DNA of 64,000 nucleotides from Lepidodermella squamata (taxonomy: Eukaryota; Gastrotricha), in NCBI GenBank assembly GCA_047495785.1, contig JBLDXI010000046.1, positions 992,001 to 1,056,000 of the forward strand, in the 5' to 3' direction. Position 1 is the stretch's first letter. The number at the start of each line of letters is the position of its first letter. Positions 44,283 to 53,977 of the stretch are shown piece by piece. The notes below the pieces were generated by a model that saw only the letters and a program-made list of their open reading frames with translations, did no database searches and had not been told where the DNA came from. A program made the translations under genes and the position numbers.

Positions 44283-45038
44283 TTAAAAATCCGGCACAGC
44301 CCGGCGTCTCGCCCCGCGCTCCTCCAATATACGAACCACAGCTTGGTCATTGGTCATATCTATCAGTGTTTGGCCCTTGTAGTTCTTGACGATCAACAAA
44401 TCCGGCTTCCGATTCAAAAAGTACCGCAACGTCTCGGCACAACTCGCCATAGCAGCGAAATGTGCGGCTATATTGCCAGTTTTCGGCTGTCTCGCGTACA
44501 AATCCGCGTTCCGCCCGACTAGATACTCGACAATTCGCAAGTTGCCCTTAGTCGCAGCTTCCATCAACGGTGTCTTGCCAGCCGCGCCGAATTCTTCAAT
44601 ATCAACCCCGCGTTCTTCGATCAAAAACCGGGTGACATCTAAATGGCCGTGGTGAATTGCGTAAGCTAGCGGGGTGGCGCCGGCGTAATTTCTCGACTTG
44701 ATCAAATCGTGATCAAAATCAAGCAAATACCTAACAACGCCCAGATGGCCGTATTGGCAAGCGAGATGGATGGACGACACGCATCGCTTCGTTATAGCAG
44801 CTCTCACGTTAGCGCATCGCTTTTCGACCAGGTACCTAACAACTTCAACATGGCCGTTTTTCGCCGCCTGCATCAAGGGGGTAATGTTGTTAGGCGGCTC
44901 GGCTTCTTCGGTGCTTTCGACGAGAAAGCGGCGGGTCGTATCTGAGACAGATTCGTTTGACAAAACAGCCTCGATTGCGGCCACATTTCCGGCTCGAGCG
45001 GCGGTGTGGATTTTCTTGATCGCAACTTGTAACTGCAA
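44283..45038 (-). CDS. FEM1-like ankyrin protein, 5' exon not placed
   Basis: The open frame covers 251 residues and begins with no ATG but right after CTTTTGCAG, a good splice acceptor, so an upstream exon must exist. A candidate is a short ATGGCGGCGAGACTT at about 45120-45134 with a GT directly after it, giving a phase-0 join; this is unproven. The protein starts IKKIHTAARAGNVAAIEAVL and has six to seven ankyrin repeats (ITPLMQAAKNGHVEVVRYLVE, HGHLDVTRFLIEERG, KTPLMEAATKGNLRIVEYLV). Spacing resembles the N-terminal block of FEM1 substrate receptors of CUL2 ligases, but the C-terminal FEM1 half is missing. A signal-free cytosolic protein. Confidence 0.68.
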   Translation of the reverse strand: MQLQVAIKKIHTAARAGNVAAIEAVLSNESVSDTTRRFLVESTEEAEPPNNITPLMQAAKNGHVEVVRYLVEKRCANVRAAITKRCVSSIHLACQYGHLGVVRYLLDFDHDLIKSRNYAGATPLAYAIHHGHLDVTRFLIEERGVDIEEFGAAGKTPLMEAATKGNLRIVEYLVGRNADLYARQPKTGNIAAHFAAMASCAETLRYFLNRKPDLLIVKNYKGQTLIDMTNDQAVVRILEERGARRRAVPDF

Positions 45039-46220
45039 AAGGACGGAAATTTTCTAAAAAATTGGTCTGTTATTGATCATGGCTGTAATTATGAAATGAA
45101 ACGTGCACAGCATGTCCCACAAGTCTCGCCGCCATACACAATTTTTGCAATCGCTTCTTTTGAAATTTTCACAAATTCAACCCACTGGAGCATTTCAAGT
45201 TCTTTATTCGAGTGGTCCCCATTGAAACACTCGAATTAAGACTTATCGGTAAATTCCGGTATTTTATACCTGGCTGTAACTAATAAGGAAATGTTCGGAA
45301 TTTTCCGACACGCAGTTTGCAACTGACGCAGCAGACACGTATTTTGTGTGTTTTGGTTTCCACATAAAATTCGCCCATTGCGCATCGTAATTAGTATTCA
45401 GCTGAAATTTGGTCTCGGGCAATGAGTACAGCCGCAATCGCTATTTCAACCGCTAACTGCTGTAGCAATGGCAGACGCGAATTCTAATGAGATTCAGCCT
45501 TCCCTGCGCGCACACATCTATGCAAATTAGAGAGTGTATGTGCGCGATCATCGCTATTGAACTCAGTATTTTAATTTTCGCTCCCATTTTATCTTGCTTT
45601 TTAGGTTATATTTCGCGCTTTCCATCATGTATATGCGGCTTCTATTCAGCGTCATCAACTATAACAAATTTTTGTTTGTATTTCTCACCTCTAGGTATTG
45701 AGACAGATCATGTTATGCACGAGACTATAGACTCGTTTCATACACGCTGCGCGAGTCATCTTGAGATTAGGATGGAAGGGATAGAGACTTAGAGAAAGAG
45801 AGAGAGAGAGGGAGGTGGGGTGGGGGTGGGGATTTCGAGATCACCAAGACCGCAGTCAGTCCAAATGGGTGGTTTTCGCTATACGTTTCACACCATTTCA
45901 ATTCGAATTTAGAAGATAGAATATAAATGTTGATTTGCTGCAGCTATTAGCGCAGTTGTGGCGGACAATACACTGTAGAAAATGACACAGTAGGTGTTTG
46001 CGATCGCTGCTCGTCTTAGCTGCTGTGTCTCATCATTAGAAGTAAAAATTAGAAGAGAGAGATAGAAATTATGACTCATGCGTTCGTGTATATACTGCTA
46101 AACAAAAGAGGTGACAGGCCAGGTGAGAAGGCGTCTCATTTTCAATTAGTAATCGCTTAACCATCTTTATATCTGATCGCACAGGCTGGGGGTGGCCGAT
46201 TTGCCGCTCTTAAAGATAAC
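45039..46220. other. Intergenic with GA/G-rich low-complexity tract
   Basis: Upstream region of the FEM1-like gene, presumably with its first exon. A GA-rich then G-rich tract lies at 45791-45831. Small frames here (45487-45792) have no domains. Confidence 0.4.
45791..45831. repeat. (GA)n / G-rich simple repeat
   Basis: AGAGAAAGAGAGAGAGAG followed by GGAGGTGGGGTGGGGGTGGG. The G-runs could form a quadruplex; no gene association is visible. Confidence 0.9.
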
Positions 46221-46947
46221 TCAATCCTTTCGACGAGTGCTACGTCGCAGGTGGACTGTTTTGTTACGGCTACGCTGACGCGAGTCAACGACAGCTAAGG
46301 GCGCGGTCTGCGTCGCTTGGTCACAGCAGGTTGGCGATTGTTCAGCAGGATCCTCTGGTTCTGGCTTCACTGTCAGTAGTGATTCGGGTTCTGAGTCTTC
46401 ACGATCATCGGCGGGCGACGGCTCTCGAGCTGCCATCAGGATTTCTAACGACTGCCGGTTAACGACGTAGCGGACATACGCCTCGTTTCTCGTATGTGGT
46501 CCATGTGCTTCCAGAGAGCACGATCATGATCTTTGATGATGTCATGGATAAAAGCAGCAAAGCCGGAGCCGACACGGAAGTCGTAAATGGTACTAATGGT
46601 CCCGGACCCCTCGGCCGCTAGTTTCTTTCCACCGCCAATGGTCACTGTTTTTGTAACCGGCCATGGTGCGTGCATCTCCGTCAAGAACCGTTTCGGGAAC
46701 CAGCTGCGGAACGCGAGCAGTCTGGGGATTCCAGGGGCTCACTCATCACCCACCGTACATACGACGCAGTAATCGCGAGATCGCGAGCATGAACGCTGTG
46801 GCGGAACAGGAATGATTCGTAGGTGCGAAGTGCTGCTGCCACGAGCTCCTCGACGCCGGCACCGGTCGATACGTCGTAATTCCGACCGGAGATGTCACTG
46901 GATGCTGGGCTGCTGGCAACCTAGCGTTGATCATCGACATTAGACAT
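46221..46947 (-). pseudogene. Decayed GC-rich coding region, unknown family
   Basis: From an ATG at 46947 the frame reads MSNVDDQR, a TAG, then about 85 open codons (NYDVSTGAGVEELVAAALRTY...SYVRWVMSEP). A second frame (46684-46445, with TVTIGGGKKLAAEGSGTI) and a third (NEAYVRYVVNRQ, then MAAREPSPADDRED...RRSTRRKD, to 46221) continue without overlap. All three look protein-like and lie end to end, as expected of one gene broken by a stop and two frameshifts; a multi-exon gene is the alternative, but no good splice sites connect the parts. The Ser/Arg RRSTRR after an acidic linker recalls copia-type polyproteins, too weak to call. Base composition is richer in GC than neighbouring intergenic DNA. 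Confidence 0.55.
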
Positions 46948-47145
46948 ACTGGGAGTAGTTGTAGTTGATTGCTTGAAGGAGGAGGGAGTTATGGAAATGC
47001 CTTCGACATAGTCATTTTTATATGGTAACCAGCGGACAATACGCGGTCACGGGTCAATGATTCCATGGATAACTGTTTGGGTTATCGTCCTGGAATTAAA
47101 ACGTCCCTTAACTGATTGAAAATATTGCTTGTCTTAGCGAGACAT

Positions 47146-47451
47146 TCACGACGAAACCATTGATCCCATTGCGATCGGTAGCTTTTTTTGGCTCTTTGTG
47201 ACCATCTGGATCGAAGATGACCGCGCGTACATGTGTGCTCCGAGAAGATTTTCGAATTGGATTTCCCAGAAGCGGTAGTCCTCGACATAGGACAACTGTT
47301 TCACATGGATTGGCGAGTTTACGTAGTTGAAATCCGCTGGCATATAGCCAAGCAGTGGAATCGTCGTGGCGGCCCAAAACCTGTTAGAACTACCAGGATG
47401 CAACAACGTGATATATGGCAATCTTGTGTGTTTATTGATTCGCTCCGGCAT
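47146..47451 (-). pseudogene. Decayed coding fragment, unknown
   Basis: A 101-codon open frame from an ATG at 47451 (MPERINKHTRLPYITLLHPG...), followed by alternative open frames over 47082-47280 that look equally protein-like (WDQWFRRECL). GC-rich like the block downstream and on the same strand. No domain recognised. May be part of the same former gene or element as 46221-46947. Confidence 0.4.
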
Positions 47452-47516
47452 GGTTATTTAGAGGTCGGTGGACTCATATTTTATCAGGAAATACGATGCG
47501 TTCAGTAGAGTGCGAA

Positions 47517-47771
47517 CTAGCTATAGTCGGCACACGCGTCCACGGGCGCCGGCGCGAACCACTCAACCAAAGCTTCCAACTCCGGATCGGGCGCCAATAA
47601 TTGCTGCCGAACGCTCTGGTGAAAACGCATGACTGCGTCGTCGATGGCCACGGTACGAGCCTGGTCGGAATAAGCTAACCGAAGTTCTTACGTCGCGAGG
47701 ATGAATATTGCGAACTCCACGACACCGTCGAGAGTCGACAAGTCAAGGGCTTCAAGATCCGCAACTGACAT
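47517..47771 (-). pseudogene. Short coding remnant with one in-frame stop
   Basis: From an ATG at 47771: MSVADLEALDLSTLDGVVEF, seven more codons, a TAA, then 56 further open codons in the same frame to a TAG at 47517 (AIDDAVMRFHQSVRQQLLAP). Continuity on both sides of a single stop suggests a recently disabled small gene. Unknown family. Confidence 0.45.
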
Positions 47772-47836
47772 CTTGGCAAGGTTGCAGATTAGAAATGTTC
47801 ACAGATTGAAAATAAATAGCAACTAGCTAAGGTCGG

Positions 47837-47923
47837 CTACATTGAATAGTCGCAGTTTCGGACGGAGATCTGAATGGACGCTGGGCTACTGAGAACCGAT
47901 CGTTGTTCTTCAAAATAAGACAT
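47837..47923 (-). pseudogene. Truncated copy of the 46.9-kb gene start
   Basis: A 28-codon frame, MSYFEEQRSVLSSPAS then IQISVRNCDYSM, aligns with the start of the decayed gene at 46947 (MSNVDDQR-stop-VASSPASSDISGRNYDVS); upstream bases (CCAGCATGTCT / CCAGTATGTCT type) are alike too. It then stops. Shows that this decayed region contains at least two copies of one gene start. Confidence 0.6.
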
Positions 47924-48793
47924 GCTGGAAAATTGGTTGTGGTTATAAGACAAATGGTTTATATGGGCTTCAACTTGGCCTCGTTTTTTGGCCAGAGTCA
48001 CTTCTGACACAAAATGCAACGGGTTTGAGCTCTTACAAGTCGGATCCTAGCAACTTCGGTGGATTGCGCGATAAAATCAGCTAAAACAACAAGAACTACA
48101 GCGAAATAACCAAAGTCTAATCAATATTCAGGCGAAGGCGTTTTGGCCTTGGAGCAGGTTTCCGTGGAGAGCGTCAATGGCTACCGAGTGTTTACTTAAT
48201 TATATGCACATTGGTCGAAGTCCACAACGTGTTCAAGGCCACCGAACCCGGTTACAGCTCGGTTTACGCGTTTCAATAATGAAAATGAATAACTCTGCTT
48301 GAACAGTTAGTTGATTATTTGCCGGTATTATTGTGTTCGCAATAAATTTCGCATTAGAGAATATTTCCTGCTATTTAATAAAAAAATATTTGCGAGAATA
48401 ATTTTCTCATGTTCCTGGCTCCCTTTTCTTTTAGGCGCATCTTTCGTATGTTCAAAGATTGTCGCTAAATATTTCAATTCGGGCGCAAGTGACGCTTTTG
48501 TCATTTGTCGGGCGCTATTGTCGCGGTACTCAAATTTCGGCACACCGAAAAGTTTCATCGGAATAAAACCGAATTTTCGCGATAGGATTTTCACAAGTCG
48601 AAAATAAAATGCACCATTATCGCTATTACTGGGTAACAATTCACTCGACGTTTTTGGCGAAATCGAATGAAAATTTCACAGCTTTTTATCTTCTGAGAAA
48701 TAATCGAAAAATATCCAAAAATTCGAAATGCTGTTTCGAAATACAAGGGAAAACTTTGGCTTGAAAGGTCTCCAAATTTTTTCAATTTTATAG
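47924..48793. other. Intergenic, nothing supported
   Basis: A 103-codon minus-strand frame at 48328-48639 lacks an ATG and any domain. No repeats seen. Confidence 0.35.
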
Positions 48794-50219
48794 CTAAACA
48801 TTGGATTCACATACATTTTCGTTGTCCAGTTCTTCCATCGATTGCCACTTCAGGTCCATCTCCTGCAATTTTTTCAACGCCTCCAATATGTCAGCCTCAA
48901 TCGACGCGTCGGCCTTGAACGCAATTTTCCCATTCAGCGGCTCAGTTTTCAGCTTTTCAAGCGCAACAATCTGCAAATCGCGCTCTGCAACTCGCGCGAA
49001 TAACCTCGCAATTTCTTCGACGCCGCAATTTAGGACCGATTTGGTGGTCAATGCGCTGATTTTATTGCCCAATTCAGTGTCGGTTGATGTCCCATTCGCT
49101 AGAACTTGGTCCATCTCGGCTAATTTCGCATCTCTCGCTTCATAGGCTTTTGCGATCAATTTCGCCTCAGTTTGTGCCAGGGTTAATCGAATATTCGCCT
49201 CGAGAGTTTGCATAGTCTCAGTTATTTCATTCCGAGTTGAAGCTAATTGCTGGTCCAAAATTTGTTTCAAAGACACCATCTTATCTTCGATTCCATCCTT
49301 TGATTTTTCAAGCCGTTGTTGAAACTTGAAGGAAAAAATTAGTTAAAAAAATCGTTAAAATTTTGTTTTGAAAAATTTGAAATTAAATTTCAATAAAGGC
49401 AATGAAATTTGAAAAAATCGTTTTAATTTCTTAAAATTTCTTACCCCACTTGATAAATCGATCATTTCGACTTTCATTTTCTCCATGTGAGCGATTCCAC
49501 AGCCGTGGCAAAATTTCATGCCGCAATGCTCGCAATTTAAAGGCGCTTTAGTTAAGAAAACGTGAGGGCAAGTGTCGTGATGAGAATCGGATAGACGCGT
49601 TCCGGCTTCGGATGTTGAAGCTCGGCTGGCTGAGCTTTCGTATAATGCAACGGTTCTCTGAAGCTGGATATTGGTTTTCAGACCTGAAAATTGGAATAAT
49701 TCGATGAAACAAATAACAAATTCAATCAAATTTACTATTGTCCAATTTTTGAATTTTTTGAAATTTCATAAAAAATATGTTTCACATTTTTGAATTTTCA
49801 GAAAAAAAGGAATAAATTGAAAGTTTAGAAAATTCATCTAAAAATGATTTTTTAATTTTTAATTCTTTTTTAATTTGAATTTGAGAGAGAATGTCAATTA
49901 ATTTTCAAATTTCGAAGCTGATTTTGGCCAACGAGAGTTACCGTATCAGCCATGACCGTATCAGCTACCTACCATAAGCTCCATTAGGTCCGAGTGGGCT
50001 AACGTGGCGGCATTCAGGGCAAGCTATGCGAGTAGAATCGTTTGACAATTGAATGATTTTCGTGACACAGTCGAAACAAATCGAATGACCGCAATTCGGC
50101 ATGACCTTCGGCGTTTTAAATAGATCCAGGCAAACCGGGCATGACAGTACGTCATCGATGGTATTGCCCGAATTGAAACTGTCGTCCAAGCCACTTGAAT
50201 GGTGGCTTGATGAAGCCAT
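48794..50219 (-). CDS. RING / B-box-like / coiled-coil protein, ankyrin-less paralogue
   Basis: Three exons, 50219-49973, 49683-49445 and 49324-48794; introns 289 and 120 nt; joined frame 338 residues. RING C3HC4 at about 22-67 (CPVCLDLF, MPNCGHSICFDC, CPECRHVS); B-box-like Cys/His module about 118-150 (CPHVFL, CEHCGMKFCHGC, HMEK). The last exon is helical and coiled-coil (about 163-300) and ends with DILEALKKLQEMDLKWQ, the block that directly precedes the ankyrins in the paralogues (LRELKLNW), then stops after about 15 codons. It has thus lost, or never had, the ankyrin part. The ATG lies directly after TTCGCAG, an acceptor sequence, and only 57 nt after the stop of the deacetylase gene, suggesting co-transcription with trans-splicing. 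Confidence 0.86.
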
Positions 50220-50276
50220 CTGCGAATTAATTTGGTCTATAAAGAAATCTAAAAAAATCACAAAATATTGATATTT

Positions 50277-51268
50277 TCAAATTTTCCTGAAATTTTGAAG
50301 AAATTCGTTGGATTTTAACACAGCAAGTTCGTGAAGCCGATCGTTAGATAAACAAAACTCATCAGGACCAGATGTTCCAAAGCAACCGCAATTTTCTTTG
50401 TTACATTTTTTTTGAGGATCAGCTGGGTAGCCAGGGTGAGTCATCAGTTCGGAGGTAAACGAATCTTTTCCAACAGATTTCTTCGCGATTTCAATCGCAT
50501 CCCTAATCGATTCGATCGATAACCGCTGGCCCATCAAAGTTAGGCCGAGAAAAGTTTCGGTATGAGTTAGACCATGCGTAGCGAAAATCGCTCGAGCATC
50601 CAATGATTCATCAACAATATTTTTGTAAAAATTGAACGATTTTTCAGGTAGGCCGATCGAGTTGAGGTCGATACTCTGAATTACAGGATCCAATGGCAGT
50701 CGAGTTTCTTTGATGCCGAAATGCTTCAAAACCTCGGCAAAAGCACTCGAAATTCCTAAAAATTTAAAATTAAGGAGGAAGAATTTAATCATTATAATTC
50801 CTTTTACCATTCTTGACAACGTGAACGTGTTGATGGCCATCAACTCGAGCGGGTAAATGACCAGTAAGATCTCGGAATTTCAGAATCTGAGCAGATAATT
50901 CAGCTCTAACCTGAAATTTTCATAACATTCGATTGAAAAATTTGCAGAAAATTTAGCCTCACATTGTCCGGGTTAATGAGGCCATTTTTAGCTTTTTCTC
51001 GAAATTCGAACTTGTCATAGAATAAATTATGATCTTCAGATAACAACGAGCTGATTTCTGAAGGATTCGATAGGCCAATTCCTTCTGTGATGTTGAAATG
51101 GAGGCCGAGTTTAAAGCCGTTTTCGACCAATTTTACAGCAGTTTCGGCGCAGCGAGCTGTTACCATTAAGCTGGCGCTGTCGATGAGACCGGCTGAAGCC
51201 AGCTCGGCTATTCCTTTGTCTCGAATAGAACAATAGCCGAGATCGTCGGCGACAACATATAACCTCAT
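50277..51268 (-). CDS. YdjC/ChbG-type carbohydrate deacetylase
   Basis: Three exons, 51268-50963, 50910-50808 and 50755-50277, with introns of 52 nt each; joined frame 295 residues, close to the usual 290-320. N-terminal VVADDLGYC carries the metal-binding DD; LGLHFNITEG, DGHQHVHVV (metal-binding histidines) and SELMTHPGYP complete the YdjC active-site set. Bacterial ChbG removes an acetyl group from chitooligosaccharides; animal YDJC proteins are poorly characterised. A KKCNKENCGCF insertion with four cysteines sits before the conserved DRLHELAVL end and is not something I know from the family. No signal peptide, so cytosolic. It lies upstream of the RING gene, 57 nt apart on the same strand. 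Confidence 0.93.
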
Positions 51269-51457
51269 AGAATTTTAATACGAAACTACACGATATGAGA
51301 AATGAGCCGTTGTTAAAATATCAACAATAAATAGTAGTATCAAATATATCGAGGCAGCACATCAGTAAATTTTGCCTGGCGACAGGTGGATAAACTATGT
51401 ATAATGAGAGAATGGTGCCATTTGCTAACTGCATTGCAATTTTATTTTGGCATTTGA

Positions 51458-52267
51458 TTAATTCATGCGCAGCGCAAGCTTATTGGCTAGTTTCCAAAGC
51501 AGGCGGACGCTATTCAAGTCCACCTTAACAGTTGTCACCAACAAATCGCTGTTATTATCGTCTTCGCCAGCAATAAAACCAGCTCTCAGGCATTTGACCT
51601 TTAGTGCTAAATGAAAAATCTGTCGGTAGGTTAGAAATATTCGCTGATCTTTCTGGCTGGGTGGAATTACGAAAAGTCCAGACGGTTTTGATGGGTCGCG
51701 GCCGATTAGAGGAGCCGCTATGCCATCACAAATACTCTTGCAAATTAAATTAGCCTCAATTACCGACATTTTTTGAGTTTCCGGAAGAATTCCATCGAAA
51801 AGCTCAGCGTACAAAAATTCTTCGCTCGCAGTGTAAAACCGCGAGGTACCAGGAGCTGGACTGACCTTGGAAATCGTTAATCCAGATTGTAATTTTTTCC
51901 ACAAGTCAGCGTTGCCAACTTCGACCAATACATTGAAATGCCGGAAAATATTTGCCATGAGAATCAAGGCGTTTTGGCACAGTTGATACATCGCAATCGG
52001 GTCTGGATCTTCGGCAGGCGTTTTCAGTCCGGGAGACTTTTCCATTGCTCTACAAATCGGATTCAACTGGTAGCAATACTGTGTCAAAGCATCGACGAGT
52101 TTTTGTGCATGGTCAATTGTCAAATTTTGATTCGGAGGAGGTGCTGGAACAGCAATAGACAAAGGAATAGTTATTATGAAATTATTTGCTTTGCCAGCAG
52201 GCTCGTCGAACGCTATATTTTTCCACGCGCGCATGGCCTCATTGAATTCCTTATCCGCTCGCGACAT
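51458..52267 (-). CDS. Hypothetical protein
   Basis: 269 residues from the ATG at 52267; the frame stays open upstream to 52342 without an ATG but passes an acceptor-like CTTTTAG at about 52323, so a leader exon or trans-splice site is likely. If the upstream part were translated it would add a hydrophobic stretch (GLLYWPYRVFFAAWW). The body is mainly helical with conserved-looking ALTQYCYQLNP, LMANIFRHF and FYTASEEFLYAELF. No domain recognised. Third gene in a run of four on the minus strand. Confidence 0.65.
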   Translation of the reverse strand: MSRADKEFNEAMRAWKNIAFDEPAGKANNFIITIPLSIAVPAPPPNQNLTIDHAQKLVDALTQYCYQLNPICRAMEKSPGLKTPAEDPDPIAMYQLCQNALILMANIFRHFNVLVEVGNADLWKKLQSGLTISKVSPAPGTSRFYTASEEFLYAELFDGILPETQKMSVIEANLICKSICDGIAAPLIGRDPSKPSGLFVIPPSQKDQRIFLTYRQIFHLALKVKCLRAGFIAGEDDNNSDLLVTTVKVDLNSVRLLWKLANKLALRMN

Positions 52268-52424
52268 AATTGTCTTATTCCACCAAGCCGCAAAAAAGAC
52301 TCGATAAGGCCAATATAACAGGCCTAAAAGCAAAAGAGTCAAATGTATATCATCTCAGATTTCAAAATATAGAAGCCATCTAAGGAAAACCGAGAATAAA
52401 TTAGATGTAAGTTTCCAGATTATA

Positions 52425-53207
52425 CACTTTCGGACAAAACTTCTGGCCGGTGGGTAAAAAACACGTTTTAGCATCGTTTCATCGATTTTTTCGCAGGAAT
52501 TTCAATTACAATCATTCTCAGTGGATGGAGTAAGTAATTTCACGCGTTTTGAACACAAAAAGTCCCACAGATGATGAAAACTCGGTGGACAGGGGTCAAA
52601 ATTGTTGCCAGCCGTAGTACTAAAAAATGGCCACTGGCAAGTCCTTTTAATGGGATTCCGACCAGCATTCTTAGTAGTATGGCGTTCTGTTCATTATTTT
52701 TTGATGCGCTAGACATTTGCCTATACATATTTGGTCTCCTTGAAACCAAGTTTCAGTATTATGGGCGTCAGATCGGCATAGAAGATTTCATATGAAGGTT
52801 GAAGTCAGTTTTTAGCTTATCAGACCATAGCTCGCCATATTCCCCCCGTAATTTGCCGACCCTGAGCCCATGTTATTGAATCTGGGTATCAAGGAGGCCG
52901 AATACGTATAGGCAAATGTCTAGCGCATCAAAAAATAATGAACAGAACGCCATACTACTAAGAATGCTGGTCGGAATCCCATTAAAAGGACTTGCCAGTG
53001 GCCATTTTTTAGTACTACGGCTGGCAACAATTTTGACCCCTGTCCACCGAGTTTTCATCATCTGTGGGACTTTTTGTGTTCAAAACGCGTGAAATTAGTT
53101 ATTCAATGAACTGAAAATCATTGGCAATGAAAATGCGTCGCATTGATAGATGAAACCCTGTAAAAACGTGTTTTTTACCCACCGGCCAGAAGTTTTGTCC
53201 GAAAGTG
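52425..53207. mobile_element. 783-bp fold-back element, family B
   Basis: Long inverted repeat: the left arm begins CACTTTCGGACAAAACTTCT and the right arm ends with its exact complement at 53207. Arms of about 365 bp (52425-52790 and 52840-53207) match at most positions through a 57-codon frame that reads the same from both sides (MMKTRWTGVKIVASRSTKKW...), so two identical small frames appear on opposite strands. Outer 45 bp and inner parts are nearly identical; a middle section (52480-52545 versus 53090-53155) has diverged. No obvious target duplication. No transposase. Confidence 0.9.
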
Positions 53208-53248
53208 CGTACATGAATTCATCGTTTGTTGAAAATAAATGCTCTCAT

Positions 53249-53977
53249 TTATATATTGAGAACTTTAGCGTGAAGCATTGTCTCTTCCGCCGAACAAGAA
53301 TTTCGTTTGGCAATAATTTCGCGCAGACTACATTCGAAACGCTTGGCGATGCCTCGGAAAGTCCTCGCTATTTGCCTCACATCGCCAGGGTCTAATTTCC
53401 TGTCCATGGCGTGACCGTGAGCAAAATCGCCTCTCAATTTGATAAGCGCATTCAATACTGTTGATGTTGTAACTCCAGGTGTTACATCCAATTTGTAGTG
53501 TGAAATGGCTGTTAGAACAGCTGTCGGCGGCCCCTGAACTTCAGACTGCGGCCAACTGGCTCGAAAATCATTCATTTCCCCAGCCACTTTGGACATGTCA
53601 ACGTTGATTATCGCAAACCGAAGAGCGTTAATTATGTTTCCGCAGTTTGGCGAATTTAGTTTCAGAAAAACTAGTTCGCTAACCGGGTTCTCTAAAAAAG
53701 CTTCCTCGTCCAAACGGGCTCTCAGGTGTGGTTTGATAGCTGTAAGAAGAAGGCTCGCAGCCTCAAGAATTGCCGACATATCTCCATCCGGGTCGATAAC
53801 TTTCTGAAAGAAGCCATCAATAACATCAGCAATTACCCTGGTGAAATCGCCGAAAGCCAAGAGTAAGGCAGCCTGGGAAACACTCACTCTAACATCGTCT
53901 TCAGTCTGAGAATCGCAAGCCTCAAGCAGGTCTTTAGTCCGCTTGAAATAATCTGAACGAGGTAGCGACTCAAGCAT
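53249..53977 (-). CDS. Hypothetical protein
   Basis: Intronless frame of 242 residues from an ATG at 53977. Predominantly alpha-helical with several leucine/alanine-rich segments (QAALLLAFGDFTRVIADVI, LEAASLLLTAIKPHLRARL, TSTVLNALIKLRGDFAHGHA). No signal peptide or membrane segment of full length. No family recognised. The fold-back element lies immediately downstream, between this gene and 51458-52267. Confidence 0.62.
   Translation of the reverse strand: MLESLPRSDYFKRTKDLLEACDSQTEDDVRVSVSQAALLLAFGDFTRVIADVIDGFFQKVIDPDGDMSAILEAASLLLTAIKPHLRARLDEEAFLENPVSELVFLKLNSPNCGNIINALRFAIINVDMSKVAGEMNDFRASWPQSEVQGPPTAVLTAISHYKLDVTPGVTTSTVLNALIKLRGDFAHGHAMDRKLDPGDVRQIARTFRGIAKRFECSLREIIAKRNSCSAEETMLHAKVLNI

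Noticed and set aside
46221-46684. Copia-type retrotransposon polyprotein (GGGKKLAAEGSGTI and RRSTRR)
   Set aside because: Only two short resemblances, in an unexpected order, without DSG protease, integrase HHCC/DDE or YxDD reverse-transcriptase motifs or LTRs. Kept as unknown decayed coding sequence.
48328-48639. 103-codon minus-strand frame
   Set aside because: No ATG, no domain, no splice-compatible partner exons nearby.
52571-53061. Two identical small genes on opposite strands
   Set aside because: They are the two arms of one inverted repeat; the duplicated frame follows from the palindrome and has no other sign of coding.
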